DNA from: Triatoma infestans
Taxonomy: Eukaryota; Arthropoda; Insecta; Hemiptera; Reduviidae
Reading direction: 5' to 3'
DNA: 64,000 nt
Assembly: GCA_011037195.1 (NCBI GenBank)
Contig: JAAEAF010000661.1
Coordinates: 62,001 to 126,000 of the forward strand
Part shown: in pieces, positions 55,552-64,000 of the stretch
Layout: each line of letters begins with the position of its first letter
How positions within the stretch are numbered: position 1 is the first letter of the stretch
Position numbers and translations under genes: made by a program
The notes under the pieces: generated by a model
The model's input: the letters and a program-made list of their open reading frames with translations, nothing else
Told to the model about the DNA's origin: nothing
Databases searched by the model: none

Positions 55552-56635
55552 ATTCCGAGCAGATACAAACATCTTTTAAGTTAGTGTTAGGTACCCTCTC
55601 ATTCAAGATACAAAGAATAGCATAAATCTCAGTCTGGAAAACTGTGGTCCATTCTCCAAGAGATACTGCCAAATAATCTCCGGTCTCAAAATAGACCGCA
55701 GCTCCAGACCTACCATCCATTCTGGAACCGTCCGTACAACACCGGAGGAAATTATCAGGTATCACACCAGACGGACCCAATTTCCCTAGAAGGTAACCTG
55801 ACACTGTAAGAATGCTCGAAAACAAAAGTCTTCAACATTCTATCAGAAGGAAAACCTGTGATAGGAACCTTCAAAAGCATCTCGCGATAATGGTAGAATG
55901 GCCATATCGCTTACCCTGCCAAAAAGCTGCCTGTTTAATTCTATAACAGGCTTCATTGCCGCAGTTTTCACCTCTACAAAGAGCGGTGATATTTCCAATA
56001 AAGTCTCCATTGCAGCTGTTGGCATGGTCAGCATCGCACCGGTTACCGCCATACAAACCAAGCGTTGAATATCCTCAAGCAGCAGTCTAGCGGATCTTAT
56101 CTCAATGCGACGCACCACACCACAGCCGCGTATAACAACCTAGGTTTAATAACCATACCATAAATCCAAAACATCATCTTGGGAGTATTCCTCCAATTTT
56201 TACCCTATAATTCTTCGACATTGCCAAAAGGACATAATTGCCTTTTGATGCTGTGTCTTAACATGTTCCGACCAATTTAATTTACTGTCAACAACAAGAA
56301 ACTTCTCCGATTTGTAAATCTGAACAGAATTTCCTAATGAGGAGGTTTTAATCCTACGACCTTCCTCCTATGGGTAAATGAAATCACCTGGGTCTTACTG
56401 GGATTAATTGAAAGACCCTTATCCTGAGTCCAATCAGGTTGAGGGCACTTTGCATTAAATCTAAGATAGTAGTCAGACATAGCCCCAACAATAATGCATA
56501 TGCATGTACATAGAATCCCGATGAATTCATCCTGGTTAACAGTTCATCCATGAGAGCACACCATAGCTTTGGTGAGAGACTAACACCTTGTGGACACCTT
56601 CTTCCCACTCCCAAACCACAGTGTGCATGCCTATA
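55552..56635 (-). pseudogene. R1/I-like LINE: RT palm, thumb and RNase H start
   Basis: The palm begins with RCPQGVSLSPKLW. The catalytic YADD box has decayed (YVHAYALLLGLCL, so the two Asp are lost), then TTILDLMQSALNLI. The thumb region gives KNWRNTPKMMFWIYGMVIKP and LLYAAVVWCV. The RNase H start keeps the first catalytic Asp (TDGS) and the FQTE glutamate. It is inactive by loss of the catalytic box alone. Confidence 0.82.
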
Positions 56636-56879
56636 GAAGTCTGTATACCTCTACTCCTTAAATAAATACCTATCCAGTTAATTAAAACTGGTTGTATACC
56701 TTTTCGACCGAAAAGAGCATCGAACGATAATCTGTCAAATGCCCCTTCAACATCAATGAAACCCCAGACAAAGCATATTTCTATGTCTCTAGAGCAGATT
56801 CTATCCTACCGACCAGGCAATGCAAAGCAATCTCTATCGATTTTTCTATTGTATAAGCATGTTGGTTTGGATGGAGTGG

Positions 56880-57075
56880 AGTGGAGTTGATTTGGATGAT
56901 CCTTCAAAGGTCCATCCAACCAAGTAACACAAACCAACAAGTGTGAGTGTAACAGAAACATTACGTTGAAGTGAACTATTTACACGAACTTGGTGAATTT
57001 GCTCTGACGATGGATGAAAATCCGAAACCGGTCAGAAATCAAATGAATATGCATGCTACGACGGATAAATACAGA
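56880..57075 (+). mobile_element. Penelope-like insertion in the LINE
   Basis: AACCAACAAGTGTGAGTGTA, ACAGAAACATTACGTTGAAG, TTTACACGAACTTGGTGAAT and ATGCATGCTACGACGGATAA match the 18.96-19.1 kb arm in reverse. It interrupts the LINE coding sequence between the endonuclease and the palm. It contains the hammerhead core at 57004-57033. Confidence 0.65.
57000..57039 (+). ncRNA. Hammerhead ribozyme, Penelope-like, intact core
   Basis: CTGACGA (57004-57010), an extra T, a stem II GGAT/ATCC closed by a GAAA loop, then GAAAC (57024-57028) and CGGTC, with predicted cleavage after C57033. Stem III is the self-complementary ACCGGT, so two RNAs would have to pair. Stem I is short (CT with AG, then TT with AA beyond a mismatch). 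All core residues of CTGANGA and GAAA are kept. Weak stem I lowers confidence in activity. Confidence 0.6.
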
Positions 57076-57879
57076 TGTCCATCAGTAATATACATATCCA
57101 CCAACCTTTCCGAAGGTTTTAGGAGGAATGACATAAGACTTATAGGTCTTATAGGTCTAGTCATTTCTTCCTGGTTTAGGAATAAAGTCCCCCCTAACTT
57201 CCCTCCATAATATTGGCACATAACCAAATATTAAACAACCTTTAAAAATCCTTATCAACACCTTCTCAGTACATCCCCACCATTTTGTAACTCACAGGAA
57301 TAAACTCCGTCAGGTCCAGGTGACTTAAATGGTGAGAGACTTTGTACTGCCCAGACCACTCTATCCACATAACTACTGCGTCCACGGTAGCCAGGTCACT
57401 AGGTTCTAGCTTCTTCCCACTAACCGCAGACGAAGCAGTCCTATTTATTTTTATGTTATAGGGGAAATGGGTACTAAGCAGGAGCTGTAATGTCTCCATT
57501 TCTTCTCCTGAAAGGAACCTCACGATATCTTAAAGTACCCAACTGACAATCCTTATCCTTACCAAGAATTCCTACCAGCCTCTATGTCTCTTGAGTCGAA
57601 TTTAGATCCTTTTTAAGACGCTTTTTTAAGACTATTTTAACTATCCCATGATTAAGAAGAATCAATTAGGATAGCTTTCCTGTAAGAGCCCCTAACTTGT
57701 CTTCTTAGCTTTTCTAACGAAGATGACCGCAAGAGGTTCCTACTACCACTAACCAACTTGGATGAACAAGTCTCCTCGAATGAAGACTTAATGTGTTCAT
57801 GAAGAATACTAGCCTCTCTTTCCAGTTCCTTAATATCAGCTAGAGCACTAGACTGGATAATCATTCTATCTCCTATTCC

Positions 57880-58609
57880 AATCCGCCCTTCTGGGATTCC
57901 TATAGATAGCCACGGTGATTGGATCAGTCCCCAGACTAAACCTAATAATACTGTGATCAGAAATGGAAGCCTCCGAAATTACCCTCCAATCTCTAATCAA
58001 TTTACTAATATTCCTAGAAGCAAGAGTAATATCAATAACTTGTCATCTAATCCTGGTTAAAAAGTGGTAGAACCCCTATTTATAACCTCCAGCTCTGAAC
58101 CCATCAAGAAGTCCATGACAGCACGACCCCTAGTATTGATGTCATGCTGCCCCAGACAACATGATATGCATTTGCATCAAATCCTATAATTATAGGTGTG
58201 TTGCTGGACTCTGAAAACCGTACCAAATCTACCAATTCCTAAGGAGGAGGAGAGGGATGATCATAGGGGAAATAGGCCGAGACCACCACCACATCAAGGC
58301 ATCGGCCACCAACCCCCAGAGCAACCCTCACCACCAACAGATCCCTAGAACAAAACTGTCTGAGGAGAACGACGCCACATCTCTACTAACGCAAATACAT
58401 GCTCTAGGAGTGCCCTAATCATCCGCAACAAACAATCTGCCATTGATCGCACTCAAACCTCGAACCAATCCTTTATAAGTATAGTCTTCTTGTATAAGTG
58501 TAAAATAAGTATGCAACCCAGCAATAGAGCGGGCCAAATTAGCCGTTGCATCTTTACTATGTTGCAAGTTAACCTGCACAGTGGGTGGAAGAAATGGAAC
58601 TTCTGACAT
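57880..58609 (-). pseudogene. R1/I-like LINE endonuclease remnant
   Basis: An AP-type endonuclease with IQEDYTYKGLVRGL (catalytic Glu region), GFDANAYHVVWGS (Asp-x-Asn) and ISDHSIIRF (Ser-Asp-His). One frameshift lies near 58380 and others near 58150 and 58050. The protein nicks target DNA in intact relatives. Confidence 0.8.
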
Positions 58610-58640
58610 ACCTGGTAGACAGCAGGCAGAGGAAAAAGAA

Positions 58641-59790
58641 ATAAAAAATAAAAAAATGTATGTATCTAAAACATATATTAAAATAATAAAAAAATGAATA
58701 AAATTAATAAAATAAAATAGAAAAAAAAATACCTGCCTTATATTTCTCTCCTTTTCCCTTTGACTATGTTTCAGAGATCACCGCAGGGGGATCCTCCGCT
58801 GCTCCTCCTGACACCTCCTCCAGAAGCAAGCCTTCCGTGCCTCTGGGTATTTTTGCAGATTCCTACCCATTTCTGCATCCAGGCCCTGGTCACCCGACTC
58901 TGGATGTACAGAGGAATCACCCCCACCACCGGAAGCCCCCTCTTCTAAGGCGCCCCAGCTGACGAATTTAAAATTAAAAACATATATTAAATGGTATTAA
59001 AAATTCATCTCCAGATCTCTCCACTCTCCATGGAGCCTCACAATTTGGGACGCTTTGAAGAAGCCCAGAGCTACCCCAGAGATAAAGCGCCCAGGGATTG
59101 TAGGCCAAGGCCTTAATACCCGGGAACTCACCTATGCGTACTTAATGCTAGCGGATTGACAAGAGTTGGGTTAGTCTCTGGCCGCCTGTTTAGCGGAATC
59201 AGGAACTAAAGTGGTGTGTTGGACTGCATGGCTCGCCGAGGGAACGTGCCTCCAGCGAGAACCTGCGTCCTCAACCAACACGACTTCCCTTCCCCACGAC
59301 ACAGGTATCCACACACGGCTAACATGTGGGTGGCACCAGCTCGTGCCACTGGCGTATAAGAATGTAATTGTGTAGGTGCATATGTTAAGGCGATTAGGTG
59401 TAAGTGATGCAGCATGAACCCCCCCTAAGAGGCTCCACAGCAAAAGAATTTGCTGCAAGAGATTCAGGCCGCGCATAAATTATGGCGACCCGTACAGAGG
59501 GTAGAAAAGTTTCTACCGACTCACACTCCAGGCAGAGCACCGCTGCATGTGTTAGTCTGTAATTGTAGCTGAGGTACGTGGGGAGCGGTAATTTTCCAAA
59601 CAGCCCGAAGGCTACCCTCTGCGTTCGTCCACCTTTTTAGCCGTTCGCGCTTTCACAAATATGGAACGCAGATGTTATCAGAGCCGCGACCAGGACATGC
59701 AGGTTACTTGAATGAGGCCCCGCGACGGGATATCTGTCTCTAAAAACATAGGGAAGTTTCACCCTATGTGAGTAATAATACTCCCTCAAA
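58641..59790 (-). other. Probable ORF1/5' region of the R1/I-like LINE
   Basis: A GC-richer block upstream of the endonuclease on the minus strand. Minus-strand reading gives GDSSVHPESGDQGLDAEMGR and RKACFWRRCQEEQRRIP at about 58930-58790, plus an open frame at 59476-59171. Composition and position suggest ORF1 and 5' UTR, but I see no CCHC knuckles, so the assignment rests on context only. Confidence 0.4.
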
Positions 59791-59814
59791 CCATTTGAAA
59801 CCACATTAGTTTAC

Positions 59815-59915
59815 AACTGTTAACAGTAAAGTATGCGCTTTCATCCCCGTCCACCTATTTGGTAGTTGAGTTAAGCCCGCCTAAAAAAAATAGGCATTAC
59901 ATTACCTTTTTTTTC
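59815..59915 (+). mobile_element. SINE family B, 3' fragment
   Basis: CTGTTAACAGTAAAGTATGC, CCGTCCACCTATTTGGTAGT and TTAAGCCCGCC with TAGGCATTACATTACC match the 19.8-kb copy; the tRNA head is missing (5'-truncated). Confidence 0.85.
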
Positions 59916-60336
59916 TACTATCACTTAAATGTAGTCAATGAAAGAAAAATAAGTGTCTATAGGTCCCTGCATTGCAGGAATTTACTACCAATCAGTTGCT
60001 TTTCTTTTTGATTGCACGAACTAAAAATATCTAGAAAAATATAATATAAAAGCAGGTAAAAATCATATGAAAATAACTAGAAAATGGCCTAGATTTTTTT
60101 TTGAATTTAAATTATTTAGTGACCTTAAGCTACTTTAGAAATCAAAACAATTATTAGCATTCAGAATTATACTAGAAATTTGACCTTAGCTAAAGTGCTA
60201 ACAATCCTGCATTTTATAATTAGTTTGAGTTGAATTACCTAATCTTATCACGTATTTTAAATTTTTCCTCTTGAGTTGCATTGAACTATTACATTTCTTT
60301 AATTTATTATTTTTTTCACTTATTATTTATTCTACA
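59916..60336. other. AT-rich spacer
   Basis: Nothing recognised. Confidence 0.3.
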
Positions 60337-60475
60337 GTTCACTGTCCGGTGATGGGAGAACGGGATCTGTCATTTGTAACGGGAGAACACTGTCCGGAGG
60401 ACGGCAGTGCACTGAGAAGGCTCTGGGCGCAAATGACCACAGATGTTAAGGCGCCTTAAATAAACAAAAAAAAAC
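60337..60475 (+). mobile_element. SINE family A, 3' half
   Basis: CAGTTCACTGTCCGGTGATG, GAGAACACTGTCCGGAGGAC, GGCAGTGCACTGAGAAGGCT and GATGTTAAGGCGCCTTAAAT, then an A-rich tail. The tRNA-derived half is missing. Confidence 0.85.
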
Positions 60476-60960
60476 GCATAAAACTTAGTTTACATGATAT
60501 GACATTACAATCATAGGTGGCAGCGAATAATCAGCTAGTCTATAGAAAGTCTTTAATGATTAATTAGTTGCCAAAATGAAATTGAAAATTCGTTAGAGTT
60601 ATTTGGTAAATTATGTAGCCATTGTTACCAGTTTTGTCCACAAAACATAGATTCGATTTATAGAAGAAATGTAAGTTTCCGTATAGGGTCAATGCGGTGG
60701 AGATGGCTCTATAGGAAGACGTGGCCTGTGGCTGCTCGAAAGTTTGCCACTTCTACCTTACATGCCAAATAATGCGGTAGCTGCTGTTCCATCCACTTGG
60801 CCCAAGTTTTCCCTTCGGCTATGGATTGGTGCTCTCTTTGAACATTGCTTGTTTTATTTCTTCTCAAGTGAGTGCCGACTGTTTTGACAATTTAAAGTAA
60901 TGTGGTCAAAGACCCCTTGGAATTCTCCTAGAATTATATTTTTGCGAGAAAAAAAAAATT
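60476..60960. other. Unrecognised spacer
   Basis: Somewhat less AT-rich at 60660-60860, but no coding domain, RNA gene or known element end. Confidence 0.3.
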
Positions 60961-60964
60961 TGGT

Positions 60965-61375
60965 ATGGAACACACACACGACTTTCTCTTACTCTAATTA
61001 ATACAATTTAATCAAGAAATTTTCTTAAAGTTGCAATGTTACGAGGTTTAGTTGGCCTGGCCATAAAAATGATGGTGCGATTTTACTGTGTATCTGAGCG
61101 GCCTTATGTGGAACGCTATGCCAGAAATAACAAGCAAATTTAATTTAAACTGACAGATCCCAAAATCAGAAAAATATTTCTAACGAAAGTGATACGTTTC
61201 ATGTATGCAGCAAGCATTCCAAGTTTAAAGAAAATTGTTGTACCAGATTTTGAGAAAATTAAAAAAAAAAAAAACTGTAAAATTGTGCGTGTGGTTAAAA
61301 AAGTTATATTTTAATTTTGAAGGTATTGATCACATTTAAACCAATTCATTAGATTATGAGCCTTAACAAATGGCG
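60965..61375 (-). mobile_element. TTAC-family fragment, CTTATGTGGAGCG subfamily
   Basis: The tail is at 60965-61005 (ACACACACACGACTTTCTCT, TACTCTAATTAATACAATTT). The subfamily block GCGGCCTTATGTGGAACGCT lies at about 61097. A module with AAATTGTTGTACCAGATTTT follows. The head is missing. The first 50 bases match the copy at 45.9 kb closely. Confidence 0.72.
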
Positions 61376-61721
61376 AAGCAAAGAAGGTAAGAAATTTGTT
61401 TAGTAAAAAAGTTGAATAACACGAATGATTAAATTTAGAAACTTAAAATGGAAATATTGCTCTGCTGGAAGATATATGGGATATTATTCTTCAACAGATA
61501 CCCGAAAAAGACGCCGGGAAAAACATCAAGCAATGGCAAATATTAGTCTGATAAATGAAAAGGTCAACTTATTTTTACTTTCTCTTAGTCCTAGTAAGAG
61601 GAAGTATTGTAATCGTGTCAAATTTTCGATATCGAGTTTTCACCGGAAATATCCGTTTTGAGGTCCCCCTGAGTCCAAAAAAATGGTTTTTGTCAGGTCA
61701 AATGGGGCTGTGGTGTGTTTG

Positions 61722-61762
61722 TGTGTCCGTGGTGTGTGGTGTGTGTGTGTGTGTGTATGTAT
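61722..61762. repeat. GT/GTAT microsatellite in a TTAC head
   Basis: An interrupted GT repeat followed by ATGTATGT, in the complete copy at 61.6 kb. Confidence 0.85.
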
Positions 61763-62468
61763 GTATGTTATGTATGTGAACAGCATAGCTCAAAAACGAA
61801 AAATCGTAGAAAGTTGAAATTTGATATTCCGTTTAGGGGTCAACATGGGATCTGACTGTACGTTATCTGTCAAAATTCCTCAACCGGAAGTACCACTTTA
61901 CTAGTTGGATTTTTTACTTTTTTGCAATTTTCTCAAAAATGGCTCCGACGATTTTCTTTAAACTTAATACATCAACCACGCATACAAAGAGCTACAACTT
62001 TTATTTGAAACATTTCTCCAGGAAAATGCATTTAAGGGAACTTTTGGGGGAGGGGTGGGATTAGGTTTTCATCTAAAGTGCTATTTTAGTTTATTAGCTA
62101 ATTCTGTCATCTAAATAATGTTGATTAAAATTAAATATGTTGCTGAAATTCCGAGTTTGAAAAAAAATCGGATAACCGGAAGTGCGTTTACTTTACCACT
62201 TTACTGAATGATTTTTTCCCTTTTTCGCAATTTTCTCATAAATGGCTCCGACGATTTTCTTGAAACTTGGCATATGAACTAAACATGCAATGATCTACAA
62301 TTTTTATTTGTAACATTTCTCTGGAAAAATTTATTTATGGGCACTTTTAGGAGAGGGGTGGGGTTACATTTTTCTCTAAAGTGCTATCACAGTTGTTGTG
62401 GTGGTTGGTTCCGCAGAGTTGGAAAGCATCAGAGACATTTTCCGTGGTAGCCTGCTTCATTTTTAGGT

Positions 62469-62506
62469 CATCGACCGGTTTCGGGCGTTCGCCCATCTTC
62501 AGGATG
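62469..62506 (-). ncRNA. Hammerhead ribozyme, Penelope-like, left arm
   Basis: The exact inverted counterpart of the right-arm ribozyme: on the minus strand CATC (62506-62503), CTGAAGA (62502-62496), stem II GGGC/GCCC, GAAAC, CGGTC and GATG (62472-62469). Opposed ribozymes mean that either transcript strand carries one functional-looking motif. Confidence 0.8.
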
Positions 62507-62602
62507 CGTTTTTCAGACAGTGTGACAACACAGACTTTTCACGGAGTGTGAAAACTAAGTTTGCTCTGTGCAAGTCTGTGTTGTCACACTGTCTGAAAAA
62601 CG

Positions 62603-62640
62603 CATCCTGAAGATGGGCGAACGCCCGAAACCGGTCGATG
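62603..62640 (+). ncRNA. Hammerhead ribozyme, Penelope-like, right arm
   Basis: Stem I CATC (62603-62606) pairs with GATG (62637-62640). CTGAAGA (62607-62613) is the first core strand; an extra T, stem II GGGC/GCCC with loop GAAC, then GAAAC (62627-62631) and CGGTC follow, with cleavage predicted after C62636. Stem III is the palindrome ACCGGT, which fits a dimer-acting form. All conserved core residues are present. Confidence 0.8.
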
Positions 62641-62925
62641 ACCACAAAATGAAGCAGGCTACCACGGAAAATGTCTCTGAAGCTATCACAGTTGATTATA
62701 GAATTCTATCATCCAAACAAAATTAATTAGAAATAAATAGATGGCCAAAATTCTGAGTTTCAAGAAAATAGTAAACCCGAAGTGCGCTTTTAATGAACAG
62801 TTTTTTCAGTTTTCGACGAATTTCATTAAATTTGGTACACAAACTATAAAAATTGTCAATTATAATTTTGAGAACTTGAGTAAGAGAAAGTTGTGTGAGT
62901 GTTTCACACCAGATTTTTTGTGATG

Positions 62926-63532
62926 TGATGTGCCTGTGCCAATATGTGGATTTTTATATATTATATTTATATTTATAAAAATTTGATGTTGGTATTGGTC
63001 TTAAAGCATCACTAAGATATATGACCCAGCAAAGAATCGATGCTAACTCATTGACATTTCTTTTGAGCCGAAACACTTTATTTAGATAATAAAAATTTCC
63101 GTTAAGTTAACCACTGAATTTTCGAAATCAAACGGTACAACCCTTTTTTTCACAGTTCTTCTCTGGGTGCACAGTGACAGATTTATTGTTAATTTAACAT
63201 ATTTAATTGTAAGGGAGGGATGCAAGTTTTTACCTGGCTCCTGGATTACTTCATGATTTCTATCTAGCCAAGCTACTAATAATGATAGATAATGTAAGTA
63301 TTTAAAAAAAAAATGTTGAACCCCCACATATCCAAGTCAGGAGCCGCCATTGGCTCACTGATAAAACTATAACGAGAGGAATAAAGGAGGAGTGATGAAA
63401 AGGAACTCCACAAATGAGGTACAACTGGTGAAGGAATCCCTAACTAACAAGAAACTAGTATAAGAGACATTATTAGATTTCCGGAATTTATTTCATTTGT
63501 TTGTTTTTTTTTTAATAAGAACGATTAACTTT
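62926..63532. other. AT-rich spacer
   Basis: Nothing recognised beyond homopolymer runs; an open frame at 63082-63327 has no recognisable domain. Confidence 0.3.
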
Positions 63533-63586
63533 TTACTTTCTCTTACTCCTAGTAAGAGGAAGTATTGTAATCGTGTCAAATTTTGT
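63533..63586 (+). mobile_element. TTAC-family head remnant
   Basis: TTACTTTCTCTTACTCCTAG, GTAAGAGGAAGTATTGTAAT and CGTGTCAAATTTT match the apparent consensus exactly, then the copy stops abruptly. A nearly undamaged head with no body suggests a young truncated insertion. Confidence 0.8.
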
Positions 63587-63737
63587 TGGTTTGTGTTATT
63601 GTAGGTAGGAGAGGTTTAGTTTAGGTATTTTATTTTATTAAGATTTATGAATTTATGTTCATTTTCTTATTTTTTTAAGATTTCATTATTTGTGTAAGTT
63701 TATGTTGTTCCTTTTTTATTATTGAATTACTGTTAAA

Positions 63738-64000
63738 GAGTAGATCAAATAAAGACTAAATATAAAGAGTAGATTAAATAAAGACTAAATATAAAGAGTA
63801 GATCAAATAAAGACTAAATATAAAGAGTAGATTAAATAAAGACTAAATATAAAGAGTAGATCAAATAAAGACTAAATATAAAGAGTAGATCAAATAAAGA
63901 CTAAATATAAAGAGTAGATCAAATAAAGACTAAATATAAAGAGTAGATCAAATAAAGACTAAATATAAAGAGTAGATTAAATAAAGACTAAATATAAAGA
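63738..64000 (+). repeat. 29-bp tandem repeat, about nine units, open at right edge
   Basis: The unit is GAGTAGATCAAATAAAGACT plus AAATATAAA, repeated without indels from 63738 to the window end. Units differ almost only at one base, GATC or GATT, in the order C T C T C C C C T. The array continues past the window. Confidence 0.97.

Larger units (their letters stand above)
55552..58640 (-). mobile_element. R1/I-like LINE with RNase H, truncated at its 3' side
   Basis: Minus strand. Endonuclease start at about 58609 (VQVNLQHSKDATANLARSIA, GLHTYFTLIQEDYTYKGLVR), later IIIGFDANAYHVVWGS and SDHSIIRFSLG. RT: RCPQGVSLSPKLWCALMDEL (about 56600), KGLSINPSKTQVISFTHRRK. Post-RT: EDIQRLVCMAVTGAM, PTAAMETLLEI. 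RNase H: CTDGSRMDGRSGAAVYFE and FQTEIYAILCIL, breaking off at VCICS (55552). Loss of the 3' side is unusual for LINEs, which normally lose the 5' end. Stops and frameshifts throughout; a Penelope-like insertion lies at about 56880-57075. Confidence 0.87.
62383..62694 (+). mobile_element. Penelope-like fold-back element with 13-bp target duplication
   Basis: The insertion is 62396-62681 (286 bp), flanked by identical GCTATCACAGTTG at 62383-62395 and 62682-62694. It is an inverted repeat: left arm 62429-62537 and right arm 62572-62680, each 109 bp, with a 34-base loop, plus a 33-base left extension (TTGTGGTGGTTGGTTCCGCA onward). Each arm carries a full hammerhead motif. No protein is encoded. 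Its clean duplication and near-identical arms show recent mobility. Penelope-like elements are known to carry such ribozymes in their terminal repeats. Confidence 0.85.
61575..62925 (+). mobile_element. TTAC-family element, complete, with Penelope-like insertion
   Basis: The head matches the apparent consensus almost perfectly (TTACTTTCTCTTAGTCCTAG, AATTTTCGATATCGAGTTTT, CACCGGAAATATCCGTTTTG). A GT/GTAT microsatellite lies at 61722-61762. Modules start at CAACCGGAAGTACCACTTTA (about 61880), TAACCGGAAGTGCG (about 62173) and AAACCCGAAGTGCGC (about 62773). The tail GAGTAAGAGAAAGTTGTGTG, then TTTCACACCAGATTTTTTG, ends at 62925. The insertion at 62396-62681 accounts for the extra length. Confidence 0.9.

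Noticed and set aside
59171..59476. 101-codon frame with signal-peptide-like start
   Set aside because: Lies in the probable 5'/ORF1 part of a minus-strand LINE; no cleavage site context or family match supports a secreted host protein.
63738..64000. CRISPR array
   Set aside because: The 29-base units are directly adjacent with no spacers, in a eukaryotic context.

Overview
The window is AT-rich eukaryotic nuclear DNA, most likely from an arthropod with a large, repeat-filled genome. Evidence: canonical GT..AG splice sites with an insect-like CTAAT branch point, tRNA-derived SINEs, several LINE classes typical of insects (jockey-like, R1/I-like with RNase H, RTE-like), Penelope-type hammerhead ribozymes and a Ty3/gypsy remnant. 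An insect, possibly a hemipteran, is my best guess; the species cannot be read from the sequence. There are no bacterial-style operons, no CRISPR arrays and no free-standing tRNA or rRNA genes.

Only one host gene is supported. It lies on the minus strand and looks like an SLC17 (sialin/phosphate/vesicular transporter type) major-facilitator gene. A tiny first coding exon at 36796-36808 and a second exon at 1252-1451 join in perfect phase across a 35,344-bp intron. Together they encode 71 residues: a short cytosolic N-terminus, the first membrane segment and a luminal loop with an NGT sequon. Later exons lie left of base 1. A GC-richer stretch at about 36.9-37.1 kb is the likely promoter side.

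Nearly everything else is mobile DNA. The dominant component is one dispersed family that I call the TTAC family, with about 40 whole or partial copies in both orientations. A complete copy has a head beginning ACTTTCTCTTAC with a hairpin, an often GT-rich microsatellite, two to three tandem modules of about 280 bp each carrying ACCGGAAGTGCG, and a tail GTAAGAGAAAGT followed by a GTGTGA/TCACAC hairpin and CAGATTTTTT. The head and tail 12-mers are inverted complements. This layout, plus at least two precise tail-to-head junctions, resembles non-autonomous Helentrons (DINE-1/HINE type). No protein-coding partner is present here.

Layout: 1-7 kb, transporter exon 2 and TTAC copies; 7.2-11.4 kb, a decayed near-full-length LINE (minus); 12-36 kb, TTAC copies with nested SINEs, Penelope-like fold-backs and a jockey-like LINE; 36.8-37.1 kb, transporter exon 1 and promoter side; 37.6-39.7 kb, a TTAC tandem pair and a gypsy RNase H remnant; 40.2-42.7 kb, an RTE-like LINE (plus); 43-52 kb, low-information DNA with TTAC copies, a second jockey-like LINE and an R1/I-like LINE tail; 52-60 kb, SINEs and a 3'-truncated R1/I-like LINE (minus); 61-64 kb, a large TTAC copy carrying a 286-bp Penelope-like fold-back with two opposed, apparently intact hammerhead ribozymes and a 13-bp target duplication, then a 29-bp tandem repeat that runs off the right edge.
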